Assembly (NCBI GenBank): GCA_024364735.1
Contig: JAGFNQ010000877.1
Coordinates: 186,001-250,000, forward strand
Direction of reading: 5' to 3'
Length of the DNA: 64,000 bases
Source: Boesenbergia rotunda
Lineage: Eukaryota; Streptophyta; Magnoliopsida; Zingiberales; Zingiberaceae
Part shown: piece by piece, positions 34,530-44,195 of the stretch
Numbering within the stretch: the first letter of the stretch is position 1
Layout: each line of letters starts with the position of its first letter
Notes under the pieces: model-generated
What the model was told of the DNA's origin: nothing
The model's database searches: none
The model's input: the letters and a program-made list of their open reading frames with translations, nothing else
Made by a program: the position numbers and the translations under genes

Positions 34530-35789
34530 TTACATGTGACGCACTAACGCCTTAGTGTGTGCCTGGCGAGCTCGCAGTTCCCTCAGCTCTCTATCCCTCT
34601 GTGCGTCCTTCTCAGTCCACATCATCTCCATTGTTGTGAGTCGAGTCTGCAGAGCATCATTGTCTTCCCGCAATTGACGAACCTCACTAGAGGAGGAGGT
34701 GGAGGAACTTAGACATCCCCTAACCCCTGGAGCTCTTATTTGATCATATATAATATTTGCCTGAAAGCCTAGGTTGTATAGGGCAGTCTTCCTCCTTCCA
34801 CCGACGACATCATAATAAATGTCATTCACTTGGTCGATGGAAAGAGGCTGTGAACCTTCACCCTCTGCAGCAGGCTGAGACGCCTCTGCAACTCTAGTGG
34901 TAATTGCTTACTGTAAAATAAGAATTAAATTAATCTTTATAAAATATCAAAATAAATATATTAAAGTTAATATACTTACATTAATTGCTAAGGAGCGTCG
35001 ATCGACAAATGCCCCATCTTTTTTCTTATGGGTTTTGCTGAATACCTCCCAACTAGTGGGAAGTCTCTGTAACTCAGCAGTCTGTATATAAAAAATACAG
35101 TTTAAATATAACCAAAAAAATAATGAATGTTTATTATGGCAAACCTAAGTCTCTAATTAATTTTTTAGTATTGTAGAAACTATCAGTCATGTAGTTATCT
35201 GTTGGAAGTAACTCTGACATCAATTGGCATATGTCATCATAACATCGTTCTGAGAAATAAGGTTCGGCCTTCATATTCAATAATCTTGCAGTAGCAGAAA
35301 ATTGAGAATGACCAGAATGAATAACTTCCCAAACTTCTCTTTCACTAGCCTTCAACATGTCATACATTTTTTGAACTTCAGGAGTAGGTGTTTGATCTAC
35401 ATTTGATTGATCAAATGCATTCATTGCATCGTAAATCATTGATTGCATTGCATCAGCAAGCTTATATAATGCCTCTGGACCAATTGAGTTGGATGATGAA
35501 GCGACGGAAGGTCCAACGGATTCAAATACATACGCTCTCCATGACAATATCAGTTGTAATAATATGGAACAAATTCATACCTACATATATGTATTTTCAC
35601 TATATCCTCATTACGGAAAGCTGTATTTCTACGTCTACGTTGATTACATGGACACTTCAACTCGACCTCATTTAAACACTCAGAATGACACTTTGCAAAG
35701 TTCACAAATTCTTCGACTCTAGTAAAAAATTCTTCGCGGATAAATCCATTATCTAACCTATTATACATCCATGTCTTGTTCATATACAT
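34530..35789 (-). pseudogene. CACTA transposase remnants (TNPD start joined to Transposase_24-like end)
   Basis: On the minus strand the first exon-like frame (35789-35550) has the Transpos_assoc pattern: KTWMYNRL at the start, then KCPCNQ and a basic run, and YEFVPYY at the end. The next (35547-35134) ends in a tnp2-type segment (LLNMKAEPYFSERCYDD, ELLPTDNYM). Next comes WEVFSKTHKKKDGAFVDRR (about 35040), the signature of plant Ptta/En/Spm Transposase_24 proteins, and a coiled-coil C-terminus (34829-34530, EVRQLREDNDALQTRL). The catalytic region of the tnp2 transposase is absent. Which frames are spliced together is not decided. Confidence 0.7.
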
Positions 35790-35972
35790 TGTATCCTAAT
35801 AACAATAAAATATTCAATATCGATACTCATGCAAACATCTATATCAAAAAGATTCAGCATAACTATTTTAACAAATAACAAAATAGCTAAACTAACTTGC
35901 ATTTTGATTTGTCAACCACAAATAACAATCTAAATTATCTAACTTTGTTTTTGATTAATCAAACACAAATTA

Positions 35973-36626
35973 GGGAGTGTTTGGGAGAGCTTTTATTTCT
36001 TGAAAAGTGATTCTTGTAGTGATTATCTTGAAGTTAGTAAGAAGCTAAAGTAAGCAGTGTTTGAAAATAGAAGTCAAAAGCTGATACAAGATAAAGTTTG
36101 AGTGTTTGGGAGAATAATTGCTTCCAAGCTTAATTTTTAATTGAATGACAATAATATCCTTAAACTATATAAATTAATCATTTTTTAATTATTTAAATAT
36201 AATTTCGATACTATCAATAATTTGTTCACGTATTTATTATTATATTTTAAATAGTGATATAATTATTATTATATTTTAAATATAGTATTAAAATTAATTT
36301 TTTTATAATTTGAATATTTGAAAAAATATATAAAAAAAATAAAAAATAAAAAATAAAAAATAATATAATTTATATAAATATAATATATATATAGCGGCAA
36401 GTGGTAATCAGGTAAAATGTTATATTATTTAAGGATATAAATATTATTTTTAATGTTATATCATAAATAAAAAAGCAGAAGCAGGTAGAAACATCAAATT
36501 CTTGCTTCTAACTTCTGAGCAAAAGTAACAGAAGCTAAAGCAGAATCTAGCCTTCCCAAACACTCAAAAGTGATTGTGTAGCCAGAATCTAAAAAGCAGG
36601 TAGCAGAAGCTCTCCCAAACACTCCC
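35973..36626. mobile_element. PIF/Harbinger-type MITE
   Basis: Termini GGGAGTGTTTGGGAGAGC (35973) and GCTCTCCCAAACACTCCC (to 36626) are a perfect 18-bp inverted repeat. The TSD is TTA on both sides (35970-35972 and 36627-36629). Terminal GGG...TGTTTGG and a TTA/TAA duplication are typical of Tourist-like PIF/Harbinger MITEs. The interior is AT-rich with no coding sequence. Confidence 0.92.
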
Positions 36627-37402
36627 TTAGTATCCTAAATTTGAAAAACTAATTAGAATACTATCAAATTAATCAAACACACATTAATCAAACACAAATT
36701 AATCAAATTAGGATCCTAAATTAGTATCCAATTAATCAAACATAAATTAATCAAACACAAATTATCCATCTATATTAATGATAATTAATTAGGATAAGAA
36801 ATTATCCTAAATAATTAATTAAGATAATTAATTAATTATGTCGGTGACGGCGGCAGCTGCGCCTGCGCGTGGTTGCAGGATGGGAGGAAAACTATGCTAT
36901 TTGCGTACCTGTGTCTGGAGGAGGGGATCGTCGAAGGAGGAGACGCCAGGTACGACGGAGATGTCGGGGAAAACTTCCTGAACACGGTACGACGGGGGAT
37001 GGAGCCAAGGGGAGAAAGAAACCTAAAATAGCAACAGACAAGTCAATTAGCGATGGAATTTAACTTTTCCATCGCTAATAGCGATGGAATTTACCTTTTC
37101 CGTCACTATTTTAGGGAATTTGCCGTGTAACCTTAAAATAGTGATAGATTTATTTTATCCGTCGCTAATAGCAACGGACGTTTATGCAATCCGTCGCTAT
37201 TTAGGGAATTTTTTGTAGTGGATCCTTTAATGAGTAAGGGTATGGGGATGGATATTCAACACTCGATGAATATGAGTATGGAAGATATAAATCTTATTCA
37301 AATCTGATCCATTACCGTCCCTATTGAAAAGGCCTTTCACGGCAATGGCTGGAACTCCTACTGGCTTATGCATCAGGCAGGGGAGGATTTCAGACGGCAC
37401 AA

Positions 37403-37937
37403 TAGGGATGGCAATTTTCCCCGCGGATTTGGATATCCGCGGGAAAAATCTGAAATGGGGCGGGTTTGGGGAGGTATTATCGGGTTTGGATTTGGGTTCG
37501 GGGATTTTTAAAAATCCCCGAAATAAATTGGGGTGGGTATGGGGATGCTATCTCCATCCCCGAACCCACCCCGATATCTTTAATAATAATAAAATATTAA
37601 TAATTATTAAAATAATTGAATAATATTAATATTAAAGTTGTGTGAAAACTCTAATGAGTATCGCTCACTAGTCACTCGCCGCCTCCCACAAGTTGGAAAT
37701 CTCATTGTTTTTACAACCATGCTTGGGAAATCCTATTTTTTTTTAACTTGAAAAAAAATGGATATTTCAAGTGGGGATGGGGACGGGGATGGAGATTTAC
37801 TCCCCGCGGGTTCGGGGACGGGGATTCCCCGATTAAGTAGAGGCGGGGATGGGGACGGGTTCGGGGATGGAGATTTACTTCGGGGACGGGTATGGGGACG
37901 GCAAACCCGTCCCCGACCCGCCCCATTGCCATCCCTA
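37403..37937. mobile_element. hAT-type MITE with TAGGGATGGCAAT termini
   Basis: The left end is TAGGGATGGCAATTTTCCCC and the right end is GGGGCGGG...ATTGCCATCCCTA in inverted orientation. An 8-bp TSD matches at 7 of 8 (CGGCACAA 37395-37402, CGGCACAG 37938-37945). The interior is rich in GGGGATGGGGACGGG repeats on one side of an AT-rich centre. It is non-coding; open frames in it are repeat artefacts. Confidence 0.9.
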
Positions 37938-38018
37938 CGGCACAGGGTGAGAGCCATGTTCCAGATTAGTATTGCCATGGGGCTACATAATTTCTAGTTC
38001 GTGTTAATTTGAAATGAA

Positions 38019-38271
38019 AAAAAATATTAATTAGGTAGCATAGAAATTGAATCAGCTGAGGTGATTGATTCGGTCCCATAAAAGTTTTTCACCGGTCATC
38101 AAGGTAAATCGAGAGGTGCTTACGGTGGGCGATTTAGAAGCCCAGCGTTCTAGGATTCGCGTCCCATTTAGTAAAAAAATTCTTACAAAATATGTCGTAA
38201 CTGAAGATCGAACCATAAATATCTGAAATAGCGACTAATTATTATACTATTGTATCATAACCCTAAGGGCA
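38019..38271 (-). mobile_element. tRNA-derived SINE, family 1, copy b
   Basis: A perfect 17-bp TSD (TGTTAATTTGAAATGAA, 38002-38018 and 38272-38288) flanks the insertion. On the minus strand the 5' region aligns with copy a (2762-3000), including GATTAGTCGC and the B-box-like GGTTCGATC. The body shares words such as GCTTACGGTGGGCGAT (against GCTCGCAGTGGGAGAT). The two copies are well diverged, so the family is old or its copies come from different source genes. Confidence 0.85.
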
Positions 38272-38365
38272 TGTTAATTTGAAATGAAGATTGAAGTTCT
38301 GAATGCATATGGTGTACTTTGGATTTGTCCGATTAGTGATGAAACGTTACTTTACTTTAGCAAAA

Positions 38366-38455
38366 GAGTCGTGATGTGCAGCGCGACAAATTTTCGCGAA
38401 ACCCTCAGCGAAACAGTCAGCAAACCCACGTGGCTGACAAATCATCGCTCCGTCG
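38366..38455 (+). repeat. left terminal inverted repeat of the MULE
   Basis: It starts GAGTCGTGATGTGCAGCGCG. The pairing with 51535-51618 is strongest from TGAT (38372) to ACAGTCAG (about 38423). Just inside lie two CTCGCGTGAG words (38511 and, with one change, 38576) that recur, in the same strand orientation, as a tandem array near the right end. Confidence 0.92.
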
Positions 38456-38629
38456 TCGGCGCGAGATAAACCCTAGCCGATTGCTCACCACCCACTCCCC
38501 TTTCCCCTTTCTCGCGTGAGCGCAAGGGTCGAAGCCGCGATCGCTTCGGCACCTCCTCCACTTTCCCTACCCTTTCTCGCGTGAGGGCAAGGATCGAAGG
38601 ATCGGAGGCGTGAAGGCCAGCACCTCTAG

Positions 38630-38930
38630 GTTTCGTCTCCAGCGCCTCTAGGCTTCGTCTCCAGCGCCTCCAGCCTTCGTCTCCAGCGCCTCCAGCCTCG
38701 CGGCGCAAGAAGAAACCTCGCTCCAGCCTCTGCCTCCAGCCTTCACCTCCAACCTCCAACCTCCAACCTCCAACCTCCAGGCTCCAGCCTTCACCTCGCG
38801 GCGCAAGAAGAAACCTCGCTCCAGCCTCCACCTCCAGCCTTCGCCTCCAGGCTCCAGCCTTGGCCTCCAGCTTTCGCCTCCAGGCTCCAGCCTTGGCCTC
38901 TAGCCTCCAGCCTTCACCTCCATAAAAGGT
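38630..38930. repeat. CTCCAGCC-type minisatellite in the MULE
   Basis: Many imperfect copies of CCTCCAGCCTTCGCCTCCAG and CCTCCAACCTCCAACCT lie in the left subterminal zone. The minus-strand open frame across it (Glu/Arg/Gly-rich) follows the repeat and has no domain. Confidence 0.75.
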
Positions 38931-38939
38931 AGGCTAAGG

Positions 38940-39990
38940 TTTTTAGCTAAGATAAACTACAGACTCATTTACTTGTTACAATAGCCAATATAATTGAACT
39001 TGGTTATGCATTTTGTCTGTTTCTGAAATTTTTCACATGTTGGATAGCTATGTCTGAATATATTGGATGTGTTTAATCAATAATTAGCCTGATTAGGTAG
39101 CTATGCCTGATTAGCCTCATTTACTCATTTACTTGTAACTATATCTAGGCACCAACCTACTGTGAGAATTCAGATTATGATATGATCATGGGGATATGGT
39201 CTCAATCTTGTAGAAACATACAAGGAATCATAGGCATTAGTGAAAGAAAACTTGAGGTGTGGATCAGAGCTTTAGCTTAAAAAAATCAAAATGAAAGTGA
39301 AAGAAAAAGAATCAATTGAGAAAACTTTACTTCACAGCACATCAGCCGCAATATTGGATGCTGAAATACCAACAACAATAAAAAAATTACCATTTAACAT
39401 ACGAACTCATAAATTACAAATATGTGGCGGTCAGTGTCCCACATGACTAGTGAGATTGGCTAGTAGTAGCTTTCTGGCTTTTATTCAACTATTGCACTGG
39501 CAATCTATAAACTGAGGGTGACTATATGTGAACATGAAACTGCTGCCTGAATTGATTTGTATTTATTGTATTTAATAAGTTCAAATGAGCTACACATGCA
39601 TATTAATCTACAAGAAAGATGCTATTCTTGCACACTAATACTTTATCAGAATGTTAGGTAGAAGAGAAGCTTTCAAAGATTTTTTTTCATTGATTTCCAT
39701 GATCAATCTATTGAATATATAACTTGTGGACAACTACTATATTTAAGGTGAGATAAAGAAAAAGAATAATCTCCACTGATGCTTCTGAATGTACTAAACC
39801 ATGTGACTCTAAACTCAATAAATAAGACAAAAGGTACCTTCGTGCTGCTCATGTTAATCTAAAAGCAGTGCTATCTATAACACTGCTTGACATTCCGAGT
39901 CACTAGTAAGGCCAAAAGATAAGATGATAATGTTCTTGCAATGCTTGGTTGTTATATGTTTGATATAAAAAAATTGTAGGACAAAGGATA
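38940..39990. other. MULE interior upstream of the GRF gene
   Basis: AT-rich sequence with no supported open frame. It would contain the promoter and 5' leader of the GRF gene, but no element can be assigned with confidence. Confidence 0.5.
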
Positions 39991-39998
39991 ATATATTG

Positions 39999-40556
39999 AT
40001 GGCAGCCAGCTCTTCATCAACAACTTATTTCGGTATTCGAAAATGCATGAATGATGAACAAGGTGAAATCCCCCATATATTATGTTATTGTGGACTGAGA
40101 GCTCCTCTTGGGACATCATGGAAGGAAACTAATCCAGGAAGACGATTTTTTTCATGTCCAAATTTTAGAGTGAGTTTTCTTTATTTATAAAATTGTTTCG
40201 AAATAAATTGTATTCGTATTTTTTTAATTATTGGTTTTTTATTAATAATATTCGATATTCAGAAAAAGGGATGTGGCTTCTTCTTATGGCATGACTCAGA
40301 ATTTTTAGAGAGAACTAAGACAATTATTAATGATCTGAAGAGGGAAAACAAGAAATTACAGATGGAGATTAGTGAATTGAAGAAATCTAATAGTTACGAG
40401 AGTGCAGGTGTTTGCGATGATCTCTTAGAGGATGTGAACAACTCTGTTACTATGAAGTTTAGTGATGAAATTTGTTCACTTAATAGGAAGTTTAAACTTG
40501 CTATCACTGTAATTATACTTACTTGGATTGTGATGATTTTCATGTGGTTAATGTAA
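39999..40556 (+). CDS. GRF-type zinc-finger, coiled-coil, single-TM protein (two exons)
   Basis: Two exons, 39999-40169 and 40263-40556, joined at GT (40170) and AG (40261-40262) in phase 0, give 154 residues. Residues about 29-70 match the GRF zinc finger (CYCG near 29-32, NPGRRFFSC near 46-54, then GCGFFLWHD after the splice), a putative single-stranded nucleic-acid-binding fold. Residues about 80-105 are a Lys/Glu-rich coiled coil and the last 20 (LAITVIILTWIVMIFMWLM) a transmembrane segment. The exon junction falls inside the finger and restores it exactly, which supports the model. I chose the ATG at 39999. No stop or frameshift is seen. It lies inside the MULE, so it is probably element cargo; similar small GRF proteins are common in plant genomes. 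Its function is unknown. Confidence 0.8.
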
Positions 40557-41188
40557 GCAACTAACTATGGAAGAATTTTGTAACTTTTTAATGTATCTTA
40601 TGAGTGGTTGATGGAAGAACTTTGTAACTTTGTAACTATTATGAGCTAACTTCTTTCTAAATTTAGTTGGCTCTATTTTTGTTACCTTAGATGGTTGTGG
40701 AGTGGCTTTTATTGGATAATGTTTGAACAATAATGCATTTTTTCTCCTGCATCAGTGGTGCTGATGATATATTGTTTTGTTTCTCTAGTGGTGCTGATGA
40801 TATATTGTTTTGTTTCTCTCTGGTTTGTCAGTGCTCTCACTGAATGTTATTGATGTTATTTTGTTTGCTAAAAATATAGAACAATTGTTTTGTTTGCTCG
40901 CACTGCACTAGTGGTTTGTCAGTCAGTATTCAGACATCTGAATCATATGATGAAAGAAGCATTTTTACATTCTTCTGTTATATAACTGTGACATGCTTTG
41001 TGTATAAATAAATATCTGATGTTCATGAATTTAAGTGAAAACATGATAATTTAGCAATTGCTTCAGTTAAAACATGATAAAACATGATAACTGTGACATG
41101 CTTTGTGCATAATCAAGCACAGCAGATACCGCAACAAACAACAATGCTTCAGTTAGCTTATTGCTCACTTTTCCAACTAACTACTAAG
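40557..41188. other. spacer between GRF gene and Pumilio-like exon
   Basis: AT-rich with repeated GCTGATGATATATTGTTTTG (about 40748-40822, two copies) and ATAACTGTGACATGCTTTGTG (40981 and 41086). It may be the 3' end of the GRF transcript and an intron of the captured Pumilio fragment. Confidence 0.5.
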
Positions 41189-41293
41189 ATATTGGACCAA
41201 CTGAAGGGTCATTTTCATAGGCTATCTATTCAGAAATATAGTAGCAATGTCATCGAGAGGTGCCTCAAATATGCAGGGGTTGAAAGACATGCC

Positions 41294-42708
41294 TGTTGGA
41301 TCGATAGAACCGATAGAGGGGGGGTGAATATCGGTATTCGTTTTTCAAAAAATTAAGAGCAAGTGCACAGCGGAAATAAAAAAAATAATAACATAGAGAC
41401 GCAGTCGTTTTTACTTGGTTCGGAGCCTGGGTCGACTCCTACTTCAAGGCCCACAGTCGTTGACCGTTTACTTTGGGCAATTCTATATTAGGCACAAAAT
41501 AGTTTACAATGGATTACAGAATTAAGTACAGTAAACTTTTAAATAGCTCTTTTACCGACGTCCAGGGTAGATCGACTTTTCCGGAGCAGCGGGACGTCGT
41601 CGGCTCGAGTTGGAAGGATTCCGGGGCGCAACGCGTGAGCAGAAGAGCGTAGAAGCGTCGAGTGAATTGATTCCTTGAAGCCTTGGTCGAGGGTCCTTTA
41701 TATAGGGCCTGGGGGCGCCCGGGACGTCGGGGGCGCCCCCCACGTGGCCTTTGATCCATAAAAACCTCGGTCAACGTTTGATCCCTTTACCTTCGGGATC
41801 ATGTTTGACCGGAGCGCACGGGGAGCCCAGATTGACCGGGTCAAGACTCTATCTCCTTGGCTTCGTGAGGGTCTGCTTCGGTAGCTGGCACTGGGGGCGC
41901 CCGGGAGCGCAGGGGGCGCCCGGGAGCGCAGGGGGCGCCCGGGAGCGCAGGGGGCGCCCGGGAGCACGGGGGCGCCTGCAGGATGTACTGTCGAAGCATA
42001 CTTTTTACTTGGGTGTTTTGTGTTCACCTTGGGGGCGCCCGGGACACTCCGGGCGCCCTGGTCAGCTGTAGCCTCATTCCTTTGAGGCTTTCTGAGCTGC
42101 AGACACACGTTCCTTCGGTCCTGCATCCAGGGTTAGTCCAAAACACAATAATACAATAATTTATTAGGTTATACAACCTTAGCTGTCTTGGTTCTGACTT
42201 TGGTCTCCAAAATGGAGCCCTAGGTCGAACCGACGCCTACTGTTCCCTCGACAGGGAACGCGTCCTCACCTACTCCTCTCGGGAGAATTTACCTAATGCC
42301 AACCGTTCCTTTGGTTGGGCTTTTGCCTGACGGTCCTTTGTCAGGTCTTGGATGCCGAGCTGCCCTTCGCCCGGTGCCTAGCATTCCTTCGCTAGGGCTT
42401 CAGTCCCAGGCTGTCCTTCGCCTGGCGCCTAGCAGTCCTTCGCTAGGGCTTTTGACTCTGGCATTCTTTCGCCAGTGCCTAGCAGTCCTTCGTTAGGGCT
42501 TTTTACCCTGGCATTCCTTCGTCAGTGCCTAGCAGTCCTTCGCTAGGACTTTTTACCCTGGCATTCCTTCGCCAGTGCCTAGCAGTCCTTCTCTAGGACT
42601 TTTCCTGCACACTAGAGTAACTTGTTAGAAAACAAGTAAGACTAAACTTTTGACCTTTGTTGCCATTATCAAAACTCAGGTTTGACTTGGGTGCATTCTG
42701 CACCAACA
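41294..42708 (-). repeat. 3' LTR of Sirevirus-like element 3
   Basis: 1415 bp from TGTTGGATCGATAGAACC to CTGCACCAACA. On the minus strand it runs: U3 hairpin array (42605-42299), GCGCCCGGG palindromes including four 20-bp tandem copies of GGGGGCGCCCGGGAGCGCAG (about 41890-41970), a TATA box (CTATATAAAGG, about 41695-41706), then R/U5. It carries about 320 bp absent from the 5' LTR. Confidence 0.9.
42299..42605. repeat. tandem array of covarying mini-hairpins (U3 of LTR)
   Basis: About twelve units spaced roughly 25 nt, each a 6-bp stem around an 8-nt loop of the form NNtCCTTy. Perfect examples: CCAACC/GGTTGG (42299-42318), CCTGAC/GTCAGG (42326-42345), CCTAGC/GCTAGG (42377-42396), CCAGGC/GCCTGG (42406-42425). 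Others have one mismatch or a G-T pair. Stem sequence changes between units while pairing is kept. The same array is in the other LTR (46501-46803). Confidence 0.85.
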
Positions 42709-42889
42709 ATCTTCCCCTTTTTGATTTATGGCAACCCTAGTTCAAAAAGTTAAGTTTAAGCAAGCATGAAAGGGTTAAATTTTGTTCCCTCCTCCTGGAA
42801 GGAATCTCCCCCTAGATTTTTTAAAAATTTATGGGGTTAAAAAACTTTACTTGTACTTTGAAAAACTTAAGGTTTTAGGTATTTAGAAA

Positions 42890-43350
42890 TCTTTTAATAA
42901 CTTAAGTTAAAAGTACATAGGAGAGTTTTTGAAGCATGATTTTAGAGTACTTAAAAGGTTTGAAGCTTTAAGTTTTAAGGTACTAAAAATTTTTTTTTGG
43001 CTTAAGTGCTTTGTGGGATTTAAAAAGCTTAGGTACTTAGTAGGATTTACAAGGCTTAAGTACTTAGTAAACTTTGAAACACTTTAGTACAATTGGAAAA
43101 CTTAAGTACTTAATAATTTTGAAAACTTAAGTACTTAATAATTTTAAAAACTTAAGTACTTAATAAATAAAGTATATTTGGAAAACTTAAGTACTTAATT
43201 TTGAAAACTTAAGTACTTAGTAACATTGTATTTATACAGTTTTGAGAAACTTAAGCTTAAAGTACTTATAGAAGTTTTACAAAAATTTTTTTTGACAAGC
43301 TTAAGTTAGAAAATTTTGAAAGACTTGAGTACTTAGCAATATTTTGAAAG
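42890..43350. repeat. AAGTACTT-containing tandem repeat
   Basis: At least ten imperfect copies of a unit like GAAAACTTAAGTACTTAATA of about 20-26 bp, each centred on the palindrome AAGTACTT. It lies in the 3' non-coding interior of Sirevirus-like element 3, between the coding region and the purine tract. The function is unknown. Confidence 0.75.
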
Positions 43351-44195
43351 CTTTAAGAAAGAAAATTAATTTTTGAAAACTTTTTGAATGAATAAAATTA
43401 ATTTTATTCCTATCTCTCCCCCTTTGCCATATATCAAAACAGATAGCTATAGCAGAAATAAGATTGCATAAGGAAATAAATAAGATTTTGCTGTACTGAA
43501 CCATTTCATAATCAGACTTAAACTAAATCAGTCAATTTTCTCTGTAGGGACCTGTCTAACCCAATTAGCTACTTACTAACTGTTATAAACAGTAGTTTTT
43601 GCTAGGGTTAGTCAAGTTAAGTGTTTTTGTTCAAGTTAGATTTTCTAAACTTGACACTTAACTTGATTGCTGTTGAAGTTGTATTTAGTGCCCCAATTAC
43701 TGCAGATGCACTGACTTAAAGCATCTTGAATTAAGGCAAAGACCTAAGCATTTCAACCCTTTCTAGGTTATCAATCAAAAGTACCCTAAGGTGCTTGTGA
43801 GATGCTGGCTTCTAACTCTATAGGTGCATGCAGTTCTAGGGTTAGGGCCTAGGCTAAGTCCATTTTCGAAAAAGCCCTAGTTTTGAAAAGGGGGTAGTTT
43901 TGAAATAAAAATAAAACTAAGTCGAAAATGAAAACTGATTTTGAAATTAAGTAAAACAGTTTTTCAAATTCTATTTTTTTTAAAAAATTTTAAATCAAGT
44001 AGAGCAAAAAAAAAAGTTAATCTATTCTACAGAACACAATCCTAACTGCCGGATTGACAAGAAATCAGTAATCATAAGCTAGTCAACATAGAATAAAGCA
44101 GGTACTCAAGGTTCAACACAGTCATACAGTCAAACACAAGTCAACCCTACTGAGTAGGGGCAGTCAAATAGGTACTAGTACAATACTAATCAAAT

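Larger units (their letters stand above)
31670..37220 (-). mobile_element. CACTA (En/Spm-type) transposon, deleted
   Basis: The left end is CACAACAAAAAAAAACAAG and the right end is TTTTTTGTAGTG (reverse complement CACTACAAAAAATTCCC). A 3-bp TSD GAT sits on both sides (31667-31669 and 37221-37223). Both ends carry dense subterminal repeats of TAGCGACGGAAT/ATTCCGTCGCTA (31690-32130 and 37020-37205), as expected for transposase binding. Coding remnants on the minus strand (34530-35789) belong to the CACTA transposase proteins, with the DDE core missing. A Sirevirus-type solo LTR and a PIF MITE are inserted inside. Confidence 0.9.
31358..37323. mobile_element. hAT-like non-autonomous element, split by a CACTA
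   Basis: The left end TAAGGATAGCAATTTCC (31358) and the right end (reverse complement TAGGGACGGTAATGGATC, ending 37323) are diverged inverted repeats of the TAGGGATGGCAAT type also seen at 37403-37937. Flanking 8-mers (ATGAGAGG and TTGAAAAG) match at 5 of 8 positions. About 310 bp lie left and 100 bp right of the nested CACTA element. It is non-coding. Confidence 0.55.

Noticed and set aside
38442..38831. 129-codon minus-strand frame at the left MULE end
   Set aside because: Encoded by the CTCCAGCC minisatellite; Glu/Arg/Gly repeats without a domain.
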